This document shows, in pieces, positions 1 to 10,978 of a stretch of DNA of 64,000 bases; the stretch's first letter is position 1, and every line of letters begins with the position of its first letter. Position numbers and translations under genes: made by a program. The stretch is from Strongylocentrotus purpuratus (taxonomy: Eukaryota > Echinodermata > Echinoidea > Camarodonta > Strongylocentrotidae), in the NCBI RefSeq assembly GCF_000002235.5, contig NW_022145520.1, positions 2,084,501 to 2,148,500 of the forward strand, read 5' to 3'. A model generated the notes under the pieces. It was not told the origin of the DNA. It saw nothing but the letters and a program-made list of their open reading frames with translations, and did not search any database.

Positions 1-660
1 ACAACATGGCGTTACATGGTTCCGTGTCTCTTTATCTTTTTGTTTGTCTGTATCCCATTCCTTGCTTTACCTGGCATCAGGGGCAGATCCAGGATTGTTT
101 ATAAAGGGTGGGGGGGGGGGGCACAGTTTCGAGAATCTGTGCTTAGTAAAAAAAAAAGGGGGAATACCACATTTCGTTCTCTAATTTACTTTAAAAAAAG
201 CTGTGACAATCTTGAAAACAAATCAGGTGGGAGAGATCAATGTCCAAACATTTGAAAGATGGGGGGGGGGGGGCACAAAAATATATGTTTTTGTGGTATA
301 TTCCCTCTTCTCTCTCTTTCCCTCCCTCTTCTTTCTATCTTTCCCTCCCTCCTCTTTCTCTCTTTCCTATCTATCCATTTCTCTTTATGCTAATTCTTTT
401 AATACACATTGAGTCTTGCTTATTCTATCTCAATATCCTTTTCTGTCTGTCTGTCTGTCTGTCTGTCTCTGAGTCCTCCTGTCTGTCTCTCTCCTGCCCC
501 TCTATACATTTCTCTATCTGTATTCATCATCATCCCCTTACAAAATTTCTTTACCATTCTCCAGTCCTAACCTGGTTAGCAAAGTACATTAAACGTAGTA
601 TACAGACGTACATCATCGCAGATACGCGAGAAGGGTTCAGAATTTGAGATCGTAACAACC
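1..660. other. Simple-sequence-rich non-coding stretch
   Basis: No gene is supportable. The stretch holds two poly-G runs (about 109-121 and 260-271), a CT-rich tract (about 303-372) and a short CTGT microsatellite (about 446-469). The open frames here are products of the low-complexity sequence. Confidence 0.6.
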
Positions 661-2460
661 TAAGCCGTTAACCCCATAGTCGGAATTTTGTCGGTGCATC
701 GAGCTCGAATTTCCGCAGAGATGCTGCACGATTTCATCAGTAAGAATGAAGTATAATCATCAACGTTACTCCATCTCATATTTCTCAAAACATATTTGTA
801 TTTGGTTCGGTAGATGGAGGGTTTTCGTATCAAAACAGGTTGGGGATTCTTGATGATGGATCATTCCAAGTCGTCTGTCAGGCTTAAAATGATGGAATGG
901 TTTATCGTTGCGGAATCATTCTATTGAGGAGGTTTGGATGTTAGGGGGGAGTATCTCGTGTCGTCGTGGCTACATGTGTTGTGGGATCGTACTTTAAATG
1001 ATTGCAGAGAAGATAGCTTGATGAAGGATTTCTTGGGAATGGGTTTCAGTGGATTTGGAACGGATTCTTCTGAGGAAATATAATTTAAAAGCCATTTTCT
1101 GTGCCATGTTTTCGTAAAAACGAACTCTCCGATGTGAGAATATATAAGTACTATAGGCCGATGTTCTAGATAAACAAAGTTCTTGTGAGAAATAAATTAT
1201 TCATGATGAACATTCAAACAGACTAATCCTGGAAATAAACCCTTAAATATTTTCAAAACTTACTTCTGACATGAAGTTTCCTGAAAGTTAGATAATGCTA
1301 AAATAGCTTTTCCAGGAATATTTAAGACAAAATTCCTACATCTCCTACATCAGAGTTATAATGGTTTCTTTTACAAGCACTTTCTGTGTTGAGTGCAATC
1401 CCAACACCTTGTTGAAGGTATTTTTATCCCAAGGAAACTGCCAAAAAATCGTGACTGCCGCTCAAACGCTAGCGTTTGAGCGGTTATTTCCTCCTCCTTC
1501 CTCCTACCCCCAAAACTTTGCTTTTATTTAGGAAATTGAGGCGGGGGCTAGATTTCCCTCATCAAGCCCTTGTATAGCAATTGATACTAATCTCTAAATC
1601 TTGTTTCCTGAGTTATGCACTCTGCCAGAGTAGTCCCAGCCATAGAAACCATTGTCAGCCATTTGCTCAAAGGGATTATTGCATATATAGGCAAAGTAGG
1701 CTGTAATGGTTGGCTCGTGAAAATATGAAGCTTTCTTGCATGATCCTCCATCAATTTTGGGGAGGGATAAGATGCTATTTTGACAATTGCTAGACAGAGG
1801 TTATGATAGAGATAGAGATATTCTAGAATTGATATGATGTTCAGTAATTTAAAAAAAAGTTACTAAGAGAACGATGAAGTATCTCTGATAATCTTTGAAA
1901 ATTTGAAAGATTGAAAGATCATTTAAAGATTTATATAAGTACTCTCACACGCATACATTAATTGCCCTTTCTTATCCACCTATGAATATACATTCTCAAT
2001 GTATTCCACCAATATGTAATTGAATTAGTCAATAAAGAAAGCTAGTCAAGTTTACTTCTTTAAGTTGGGAAACTAGGCATCAAATGATGTTTTGTTTGTC
2101 TTATTTGTCTGTAACCAACCAAGAGATCAATTAGTCAGACCACAATTAATTATGTCCCCTCAGTCAAAAGCCTGTGGGTCTACATATTTGTCTTGATATT
2201 AATGAGATTCATTAGTCTCTTTGACTGTTGGCCCCTCAGATTGGCGAAGAAATTTTTACTTTTTTCCCCTCCTACTTTTATTGAAAACATTCCTGATCAG
2301 ATTAAATAAACACATTTTGAAAATGTTATTGATTGGGTTTAAGTTAATTTTGTTTCTTAAAATGAGTAAGGATATAAATTAGATGATCGCCCCTTTTCAG
2401 CTTTCCCCCTTTTATTCCTCGGGTTTTCTGGTAGATTGCCTAAAACATCAGCTAATAAAG
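661..2460. other. Unannotated A+T-rich non-coding DNA
   Basis: No coding exon, RNA gene or recognisable mobile element was seen. The sequence is largely of normal complexity. Its one notable structure is the 26-bp palindrome listed separately. It may be intron or 5' flank of the EGF gene downstream. Confidence 0.4.
1458..1483. repeat. Perfect 26-bp palindrome
   Basis: The left arm CCGCTCAAACGCT is followed with no spacer by its exact reverse complement. The bases just outside do not pair, so the symmetry is confined to 26 bp. It could be a footprint of a small element, a dimeric protein-binding site or chance; nothing nearby decides this. Confidence 0.9.
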
Positions 2461-3060
2461 GAAACAGCCTCTCTCTCCCTAGACCACAATAGTCTATTCT
2501 TAGATCTCACACTCACCGTGTTTTGATTTCAGATTTCCGCGCTTTTAACCATGGCCTTGTAGCCTGTTTCTTTCTTCTTCCTTTCTGTATTTCTGCTCCT
2601 TTTCTTCCTTTTCCTCTCTCACTCTTACTTACTCTCTTTCATAGCTTTTAGTTTTTTGACAGTTTTTGACAGTTTGTTTTACTCTCTGCCTCTCTTTGAA
2701 CCATCTCTAGTGATCATCTTCCCCTCCCTACCTCTCCCCATATTTCTGTCCCCATCCCATCCTCTTCTTCTCCTCCCTCCTACCCATCCATCCATCCCTC
2801 CTCTCTCTCGTTCTTTCTGGGTCTCCCGCCTCCTTTCTCCCCCTCTTTGGCTCATGCCCATTAATTTGTTTCTTTTCATTACTACACTTGTCTTTTTTGA
2901 TGGAAAATATAACTCTTGCTTCATGGATTCTTCCCAATCTAATTTCACTGACCTAGCCATTGTTGTCATATCTTCTTGTCACTTCCAACAAAGTGAAAAC
3001 ATAGGCTACAATTATAATTCACCAGTTCACAAATAGTAAACTTGGTTATAACTATTTATT
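2461..3060. other. Pyrimidine-rich non-coding stretch
   Basis: Strongly C/T-rich on the + strand from about 2560 to 2850. Open frames on both strands here are Ser/Pro/Leu- or Arg/Glu-rich, as expected from such composition, and look spurious. The rest to 3060 shows nothing. Confidence 0.5.
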
Positions 3061-4060
3061 CTACTGTAAATTTTGGAATTGTTACTAAGTCTAGGTTGTC
3101 TTGCTTAAAAACATCCAGAGTCGATTTTTAACACTCTTTATAATATGGTGGATTTAAATGGATCACAACTTAGTCTTCCTGTTTGCAAGATGCCCCCCTC
3201 TCCTTTATTTGTATATCGTTCTCTCCCTCATCTCAAAATCTTTTCGCCACATGACCTTCTCGTGTCAGAGTCGTCTTCCTGAGCGAGGGTGACAGTCGAA
3301 GACGTCGCCAAACCATTCCCAAATAGTCCCCTTCCTGCCCACCGAGAATAAAGCTTTTGACATTTTGCCATTATCTTATTCCACTACAAGAAAATATAAA
3401 GAACCCAAAAAATAATCACTACTTCCCCCTTCCTCACTATGCCCCTAGAGCTGAGTGATGCCTTCTGCGGAAAACTTGACTGTCCATGCATACCGGTTGC
3501 ATTAATAATTTCCGTCGACTCGTGAGGGCCTCCTTGTCTGTATATATTTTGATGAAATTTGTTGTCTGCTAGTTGCTCGTCTCTTTTATTCCATCGCCAA
3601 GTGTATAATGATTCACTCCTGCGAGATCATTCTCTGGAAAAAATGGCAACATATACCCATTATCGATCCTTTCCCTCTGCCTTTGTTTCTCGATGAGATG
3701 TATTTACCTTCTTGTACCAATGATTTTTGTAGAGAGAGAAAAACACATTGGTCATAGATCTTCATTTTCTTCATGGAAGGGTTACAGAATGACAATAAAA
3801 GTGTGCATGGTCTGATGTTGAGAGAATTGTTGAGGTAGTTTGTGAGATGAAGGTTATTTTTTTCCTCCTGGAGATGCAGCATCCTTCTACTTGGGGGCAA
3901 AAAGGGATTGTCAAAGGAAGCAACTATGTACCCCCACATTCATGCTTCCTGTGCTCGATCTTCAAAACAAAACAGGTCTCATCACTGAATATACATGTAA
4001 CTTACCCAACCTAGCTCTCATCAGCTTTCTACCATCACCCAAGCATCCTGTATCCTACCA
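3061..4060. other. No feature seen
   Basis: Ordinary-complexity sequence with no supportable exon, RNA or repeat. A minus-strand frame of 108 codons in 3613-3939 has no recognisable domain and is not annotated. Confidence 0.35.
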
Positions 4061-4930
4061 CTTTTGGCACAGGACCATGCACTGCCCCCTGTGCCCCACC
4101 CCAGTCATGGAAGTACCAGTAACTGACCCAGCGCCCCACCCTGATAATGAAGTTTCCTATCTATTTATACCCCTGCACCCTCCCTTAGCACCCCACCCAT
4201 CACTGTTAATCAAAATTTCAGATCTTTGGTGACACGTAGCCTCAGCTCCTCACCCCACTCATAAATGTACCCCTCCCATACCCCAGCATCCCACCCCCAC
4301 CTTTGGGTTGGGGTGGGGTAGGGTGGGGTGTCTCTAGCACCGCACTCTCCAATATTATCAGAGTCATCAGTAGTCACACCCATTCCTACTGCTCCTACCC
4401 AGTGTACCATCCCCCACCCCAAACTTGGGTTGGGATGCATCCATCTGTAACTGGAGTAATACCAGCAGTCCCCATCACCCTACCCCACTGATTGCCTCTA
4501 GCACCCCATCCTCCAATTTCATCAGAGTCATCAGTAGTCACACCCATCCCCAGTGATCCAACCCACTCATAAATGTACCACCCCTAGCCCAGCACCCAAC
4601 CCCCAACCCCCATCTTTAAGGTGGGGCGGGATGCTTCTATCTGTAACTGGGGTAATACCAGTTGTCCTCATTACCCTACCCCACTGATTGCCTCTAGCAC
4701 CCCACCCTCCAATGTCATCACAGTTCAAGAGCTATATAGAGTCATACCCATTCCTATAGCCCCAGACCGGTGTACCATCTCCTAACCCAGCATCCCACCC
4801 CATATTTTGGGTGGGGCGGGGGTGCTTCCATCTGTAACTGGGGTAATACCAGCAGTCCTCATTACCTTACCCCACTGATTGCCTCTAGCACCCCACCCAC
4901 CGATGTCAATCAGAGTTCAAGTACTGGGGT
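4060..4930. repeat. Tandem array, period about 165-196 bp, four divergent copies
   Basis: A unit containing GCCTCTAGCACCCCACC, then a CACACCCATYCC segment, a G-rich GGGTGGGGCGGG block and CTGTAACTGGGGTAATACC recurs with anchors near 4328, 4493, 4689 and 4879. Copies differ by substitutions and indels. It is C-rich on the + strand and encodes nothing recognisable. Confidence 0.85.
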
Positions 4931-5705
4931 CAGACCCATCCCTCAAGGTCATTTCAAAGCCAGACAAGTTGACGGCAAACCATAATTATTCCAAGGAGTT
5001 AAACGGTTCACCCTCGAGGAGCACCTCCTCCACTTATTCCTGCCACCTCTCCACTCTTGATCACCTTTAAGGGTCTTTCCCAGCTAGCTGTAATCTACGT
5101 GAGAAATAAACATCAGAAGTGGTCTATTCAGTATTGCAACAAATTTCTTCAAATCATGCATATTTTAATTTTTTATATCAGCAAGGATGTCTAAGTGATA
5201 ACTTACACCTGATTTTACTCTTATTATCTCTGAAGCAGTTACCAAAATTCTTGGGTACTTGAAAATTAAAAAAAATGTTGTATTTCCTTATTAAAAGGCA
5301 AATTTTGCAGAAGAAACACCCTTGTTGATGCAAGGGTATGTAATTAAAAGAGTTAAGGATTTTAAAAGAAATTTTCCCGTCTCTTTATATACTTATGACT
5401 TTTATCATCACAGTAGCTTATATATTGGAGCAATTATGGTTAGTGTAATTTGGCTCTTATCTGAGGTAGATCTTAAAACAGTTTTATTCAAGACACATTT
5501 ATTAATAATATCTACATTTTTCCTTTAAACGGTTTGAGGAGAGTGTACTCTATTTAATAGTTTCAATCTGGAGTGCTTGGTGCTTAGAATTACATTTGAT
5601 AGAGCCTCTGGAATGCCTAGGAGCTGTTTATCTCCCAAACTATGTCATATCATAAACATCATTGTGATGAGCATGGAATTGGAATGGCAAATGAGGCCTC
5701 ACCCT
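4931..5705. other. No feature seen
   Basis: A+T-rich non-coding DNA between a tandem array and a GA microsatellite. No exon or repeat could be supported. Confidence 0.35.
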
Positions 5706-5709
5706 CAAG

Positions 5710-6180
5710 CAGAGAGAGAGAGAGAGAGATGGAGAGAGAGAGAGGGAATGAGAGAGAGAGAGAGAGAGAGATAGAGACATACAGAGAGAGAGAGAGACAT
5801 ACAGAAATAGAGAGAGAGAAAAAAAGAGTTATGAAACAGAAAAGACACCGAGACATAGATTAAATCGAGGGGGGGGGGGATGGAGAGGAAGAGAAATGAT
5901 TTTATTAAATGTGGGAAGTGTGAGAAACAGAAAAGAGAGATAGAAAGACGGTGAGGAAGACAGAGAAACAGAGAGGGACAGAGGGAGAGATAGATAGAAA
6001 TAGATAAAAAAAAGAGATAGTTAGAGATAAAAGGAAAGATAGATCAAGTTGAATTAAGAGAGGATAACATGAATATATGGAATTATTATTCAAACAAAAC
6101 CATAATGAAGACAAATTGCATATGAAGAGAAGCAGACGAAATACGAGAGGAAAGTGAAAGAGGGAAACACACAGGCAGAG
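5710..6180. repeat. GA microsatellite and surrounding purine tract
   Basis: (GA)n with interruptions runs from about 5710 to 5820, followed by a degenerate purine-rich tract with a short poly-G near 5869. Frames through it read as Arg/Glu or Ser/Leu repeats and are artefacts. Confidence 0.9.
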
Positions 6181-8178
6181 AGGTCAAGAAAGAATCGGAA
6201 TAAACCAATAGGACATAAAAAGGATGCATCTAATAATATCTTAACTGATTATTACCACTTATAATTGTGCCAATAGATTCACATTAATATTTCTATTTCA
6301 AATAGAACATGTCCATTAATAATGCTCCTTGCCAACATCCATCAGCTTGACATGTTACATCTGTTTCAGAATATTTCAGAATGGGGATATACCTCATTAT
6401 GGGTTGATAATCATGTTTTATGGTTTAATTGGATTATTTGGTTGACACCTGCCTCGAGATATTCAATATATTTTAACGAATTAGCCCGGAATGTGTTGAA
6501 AGGTACATCATTATCTGTTTGACTCCTGGCTGCAGTACTTTTTTTCTTCATGTGCATGATCAGTGATGCACCTGTTTCGTCCGTTGCCAAATAGCCCCCG
6601 GTGACATTGTCAACGAAGTATAATGTTCTGCTTCGATCATTCATGCCTCCTGTGCTAATGTGAGATCAGACTGAAATGAGTTTAGTTTTAACAAGCTGAA
6701 TCAATTTTATTCTGAAGTTCTTGCTACATGTACTATGATTGAGACATTTAAAATGAACTTTTCAAAATATCCCCCCCCCAACTTAAACCAAGTTAAAGAT
6801 TCAATGTCGGATTTGAATGCTAAAATTAGGCCTATATCTTTTAATGAATTATTACTTATTAGCTCCTTTAGGGTAGTCATCGCTCTAAAAGGGCAAGATA
6901 AAGTGGAATATGCACTTTGTGACGACTTGTCCATAAAACTAGCTTATTTTCTTACTTTTGAATATATTTCTTTACCATTGAAATGTATATATTGAAAGGT
7001 ACCTGAATGGAAAGACCTCCTGACTATAGAGTACAGAGACCACATTTTTTGTTTCCCCTGAAATTGGTTTCTCATTGAAACGTGTAGTAAGTAAGGAACC
7101 TGTACATAAAGACCACTTTTCTTGTCCATCTTGGATGCTCTTTACAGACCGGTTTCACTGTATATATATATATTATCATGTAGACACCCATGTTGAAGCT
7201 GAAGATCTGTGATACCTTAGGTGACCTTAGTATGCAGACAAAAATGCTATTTCTGGGCTACATTTTTCGTCTGGATCCCCAAAGTCCAAACGATTTACCA
7301 TGTTCAGTCACTTTGGGTGGAAATTGCATTATGCTGAGGGGGGAATTGAATGATTTCTACCCGCAGTGAAGAGTATTTTGACTGATTCGCTGTCAGTGCC
7401 GATAAGCAGAGTCTTTTAGAGGCAAGTTTAGTTGATGGAGGAATCGATCGGGGCAGCTTTTTAGAGATTTTGATAATAATGTGATCATGGCTGCTCATCA
7501 ACAGTAGAAAATTAGTAGAAAATTAATCTTTGCTCTTCTTCGTAAAATATTGTATACAAATATCATTCATTTACTCATACTCATAGCAAACATATTGTAT
7601 TTAGTTTTATTCAAATTTTTAACAGCTGTTTTCATGAGTTATATTTCAGTTTTGTTCATGAAGTAAGGCTCACTGATGAAAATATATGATAAGCATTTAT
7701 TATACACTGAAATATTACTTCATATAAGCCTACAAATAGTATAAAGTAAAACAGGGGAGTCAAAGAAAATGTACATGATGAATGATAATGTATAGGAGAC
7801 AGGAAAGAGGAAAACGATACTGTTATTTGCCATGCCTTCAATATTTACTTGTATCATGTCATATTTTTCAAATTAAAAAAGCAAATTGCATTATTTTTAA
7901 TTGATATTTTGCATATGATCACCTGAAAGGAATTGATAAGTAGTTAAACAACTCACAAGATTTGCAAAGAATTAACATTGATTGTAGAAAGTGAAAAAAG
8001 CAAAAAAGGATAAATATTCACCCTACTTTTACTGCTTCTGAGAGTGTTCAACTATCCCCTGATTGTACTAATGACAAGCAGACATGGTAGTTTGCACAAC
8101 CCTAATTAAATAGGTGCAGTCCCGTTTCCCCTTCCATAGACGAACCCCCACCGAACATAATTTGCCCTCCGCATCATG

Positions 8179-8180
<2 letters not shown>
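6181..8180. other. No gene seen
   Basis: A+T-rich DNA with a short TA run near 7160-7174. A minus-strand frame at 6411-6644 has ordinary amino-acid composition but no splice context or family match that I recognise, so it is not called. Confidence 0.35.

Positions 8181-8181
<1 letters not shown>

Positions 8182-8213
<32 letters not shown>
8182..8213. repeat. (GA)16 microsatellite
   Basis: Uninterrupted GA dinucleotide run in otherwise normal sequence. Confidence 0.95.
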
Positions 8214-8216
<3 letters not shown>

Positions 8217-8345
8217 GGGGGAGAGGAATTTGCACCGACAGGTCCGTCTAGAGGACATTGACCTATTGGCAGAACAAGTAGTTGGAGCAAATTCAATCAA
8301 AACTGTATCCTCCTGGAATTAGAGAGTGATTGAATTTACAAGTTT

Positions 8346-8424
8346 TCTGTTCATAGCCAAAAGGGCATTACCGGTAACTCTGTGTTGAGGTTTGTGAGTT
8401 AATGGCCTTCTGGCTTCAAACAGA
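8346..8424. repeat. Dispersed ~80-bp hairpin repeat, copy 1
   Basis: The left arm AGCCAAAAGGGCATTA pairs with the right arm TTAATGGCCTTCTGGCT across a loop of about 25 bases. CTGTT and AACAG flank the two arms. Copies of this hairpin at 22912, 35860, 42895, 51680 and 58383 share arms and size but differ in loop sequence. Family unknown; it is either a very short inverted-repeat element or a conserved structural motif. Confidence 0.75.
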
Positions 8425-9052
8425 CAACTCAATCTTTCTTTGTAGAGGGGGGTAAGCCAGGGCATTTATTCTCCATGGTCTACAGTGCATTATTATTTCA
8501 AATCATAGATGAGTTTGTTTTAATATTTATACTAGCCTCATCTCAACCATAAGAATCTAAGGATTCTTATTTTAAAGTTTACCACAACATTTCTTTCATT
8601 ATCTCTCTTATGATTATCATACTTGTGCCCAAATAAACCCTGTATGATATGCTTTCTCTTTTTTTTTAGCCTGAAATTTCCTTGCCAACTCTTTTGAGCC
8701 AAAAACCAAATGTGTGACTTTTCTGTCTGGCAAACTTCTTCCTCATCATCACCACCACCAAACTGTTGCCCTGAAATGCTACAGTTCATCAGTGGGGTCA
8801 ATCGAGGTCAAGCCACGTCTGTTATCACAGAGTAAAGGCAGCAATTAGCCATGAAGTGGGTATTTAACCTCAGCTTGTTGAGAGGGCAAATTGATTTAAT
8901 CCTGATATGTTCAACTAAATTGGTCTGGTGAATGGGGTGGGGGGGGGGGGGATGTACCTGTGTTATGTAATGAGGCATTTTGTATTTAGTTCTGTAACTA
9001 GATTTATGCAATAATAGACGGCCAATGAAATGTTTTGTTGGTACACAAACCA
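8425..9052. other. No feature seen
   Basis: Non-coding, A+T-rich, with a poly-G run near 8938-8951. No exon is supportable. Confidence 0.35.
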
Positions 9053-9238
9053 CAGTGGTGTAGCTACAGGGGGCATGTAGCATGAAGGCAACAAGACCCC
9101 CCTCTTGAACCCCCCCCCCCCCATACTCAGTTGCCTTGTAAATTTGCACTTCATGTCACTTGTAAGACCAGTGGATCCCCCCCCCCCATGACATAATGCC
9201 AGTGCCCCCTCTACGGCTCGACTCTGGCTACGCCACTG
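9053..9238. mobile_element. hAT-like MITE, 186 bp
   Basis: The element begins CAGTGGTGTAGCTAC and ends with GGCTACGCCACTG, which are inverted repeats of each other. The eight bases before it (ACAAACCA) and after it (ACTAACCA) match at seven positions, as expected of an 8-bp hAT target duplication. The interior carries two poly-C runs and no coding capacity. CAGTGGCGTAGC-type ends are a common MITE terminus in animal genomes. The superfamily call rests on the duplication length and terminal sequence only. Confidence 0.75.
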
Positions 9239-9984
9239 ACTAACCATGTCTTACTCACACCCATCCTTAGAGTACCGGTAATGTTATCAAAATGGGTATC
9301 AAGAAAGTGTTTGAAATCCTCCTTGGAAATCAAGCTGATCTACTCCTAATTTGTCAACACTCCCAGACCTCTACCATTACATTCACTCTGTATGTAGGTA
9401 CAGTTGCTAATGACTTTGTTTTGGTGATCAACGTCCTCCTCGCATTCTTCACGAAAGAAGATATCTTTGAAGATTGTATCTTATTCTGGATTGTTTGTTT
9501 AAATATGACTCATGTTATAATGCACCTGACTTTGACTGAGAAGGAGAAAATTTGTATTTTTAGCCTCTCTTTGTCAGAAGGGGGTGGGAAAAGGGATGAA
9601 ATGGGAGCAGAATGAGTAGGAAACTAGAGTATCATTTTTGTCAGCTGCTCTCAAGATGGCTGTGTCTGACAATACATATCAAGGGGTCAGTGACACAAAG
9701 ACGTAACTCCATTTTGGCCAATTTGAGAAAAAGTGGTTTGGATTTTTGTCCGTTCATAATATCAATGACCACACGATTACTCGGCAGTCACCTTTAGTTC
9801 GAGCTCCGTGATGAAGCGAAGGTCGTTAATTCTTGAGCTATTTGGCACCAATATTCATATCCTAACCTTGCTGTTTAGTTTAAGGTTATAGACCTTTCAA
9901 GTTCACCTTGTCAAAGCACTGAGTCATACAGTCGACACCGAGACCAGACCGAGACCAGACCGTCGTTAGACCGAACGCACAAAT
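9239..9984. other. No gene seen
   Basis: A 107-codon frame at 9292-9615 has a hydrophobic composition but no recognised domain. Its C-terminal part is simple sequence. GAGACCAGACC is repeated twice near 9943-9965. Confidence 0.35.
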
Positions 9985-10130
9985 ACAGAGGCTCAGTGGT
10001 AGAGCATTATCCTCTTAACCAGGAGGTCCTGTGTTCAAAACAAAATCAATGCTCCTTATATGGTGCCCTTTGGTAAGGCATTAATCCTCATTTCCAAGTC
10101 CCCTTGGAGAGGACTTAATAATGTTGGTCC
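9985..10130 (+). mobile_element. tRNA-derived SINE-like fragment
   Basis: GCTCAGTGGTAGAGCAT (from 9991) matches a pol III A box as found in many tRNA D-arms. GGTCCTGTGTTCAAAAC (about 10026-10042) resembles a B box. The sequence then continues without an acceptor stem into TTTGGTAAGGCATTAATCC, a segment shared with the SINE at 22514. No intact cloverleaf can be drawn, so it is a SINE relic and not a tRNA gene. Confidence 0.6.
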
Positions 10131-10485
10131 CTTGGTTTCCTACAAACAAATGTATGCATGCTTTCCTAGCAGTCAGGTAAAACAAGCTAAACAAACTTCT
10201 CACCTTATTTCCCAAATGGCCAAAATTTTGTGGGCTATTGCTCACTTTTTTTAGTCTGTCCTGGGTGTTACTCATGGTACCTAGCTGGATAGGCTTCGAG
10301 CAAACTTTGATAGGTCAACTGAGATTATACTCAATATGACATGACCATGGGAAATAATTGCACAGTCACTCCTCCCTCCTAAATGTCCTTCTAGTTCGTC
10401 AGTGTCTTTGTTTTGTAACAGCATGTGTTCATCATCTATGCATTTATATCATTGGCTACTCTTTGACATTTTGACATGGTCACAC

Positions 10486-10978
10486 TAGGTCCGTCTTCAC
10501 TATCTCGAGATTGCCAGATATCCAGCTATTTGAACTATCCCGATCGCAAACTATCCAGCTATTTGCGTCTTCATTAGACCGAAGTAGCAAATTAGCTGGA
10601 TAGTTGGTCGGGATAATATCCCAAGATATCTCGGTCTAGTTTGCAAAATATCCCACTATTTCCGAACTAGCAGGATAGTTTGCGACCGTCTTCATTAGAC
10701 CGAAGTACGGAGTCAAATATCCCGATCCCATCATGCACAACGATTTCCGGTTCGCACATGAGATCTATACCGCTCAGCGCGCTAGTACAATCACTGACCT
10801 CAGTAAACACGGAAAACCGCAAACTAGACCGAGATATCTTGGGATATTATCCCGACCAACTATCCAGCTAATTTGCTACTTCGGTCTAATGAAGACGCAA
10901 ATTAGCTGGATAGTTTGCGATCGGGATAGTTCAAATAGCTGGATATTTGGCAATCTCGAGATAGTGCAGACACGCCTA
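10486..10978. mobile_element. Fold-back MITE, family A, copy 1
   Basis: Two arms of about 160 bp (10486-10644 and 10819-10978) are inverted copies with only a few mismatches and are separated by about 174 bp. Outer ends are TAGGTCCGTCTTCACTATCT and the complement of TAGGCGTGTCTGCACTATCT. Internal sequence repeats GTCTTCATTAGACCGAAGT. There is no coding capacity. Related copies at 13477 and 38585 share the ends and the ATATCC/GGATAT-rich interior. The near-identical arms suggest a fairly young copy, but no clear target duplication is visible. Confidence 0.85.

Noticed and set aside
5577-5863. Arg/Glu-rich frames in the GA tract
   Set aside because: Microsatellite translation only.
6411-6644. 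Minus-strand frame with YFVDNVTGGYLATDETGA-type sequence as a possible exon
   Set aside because: No splice sites of the right phase or recognised domain; length is within chance for this composition.
8963-9247. Overlapping minus-strand frames at a MITE
   Set aside because: They run through poly-C/poly-G and the inverted ends of the hAT-like MITE; not coding.
9985-10060. Possible tRNA gene
   Set aside because: A- and B-box-like segments are present, but no acceptor stem closes and the sequence continues into a SINE body shared with other copies.
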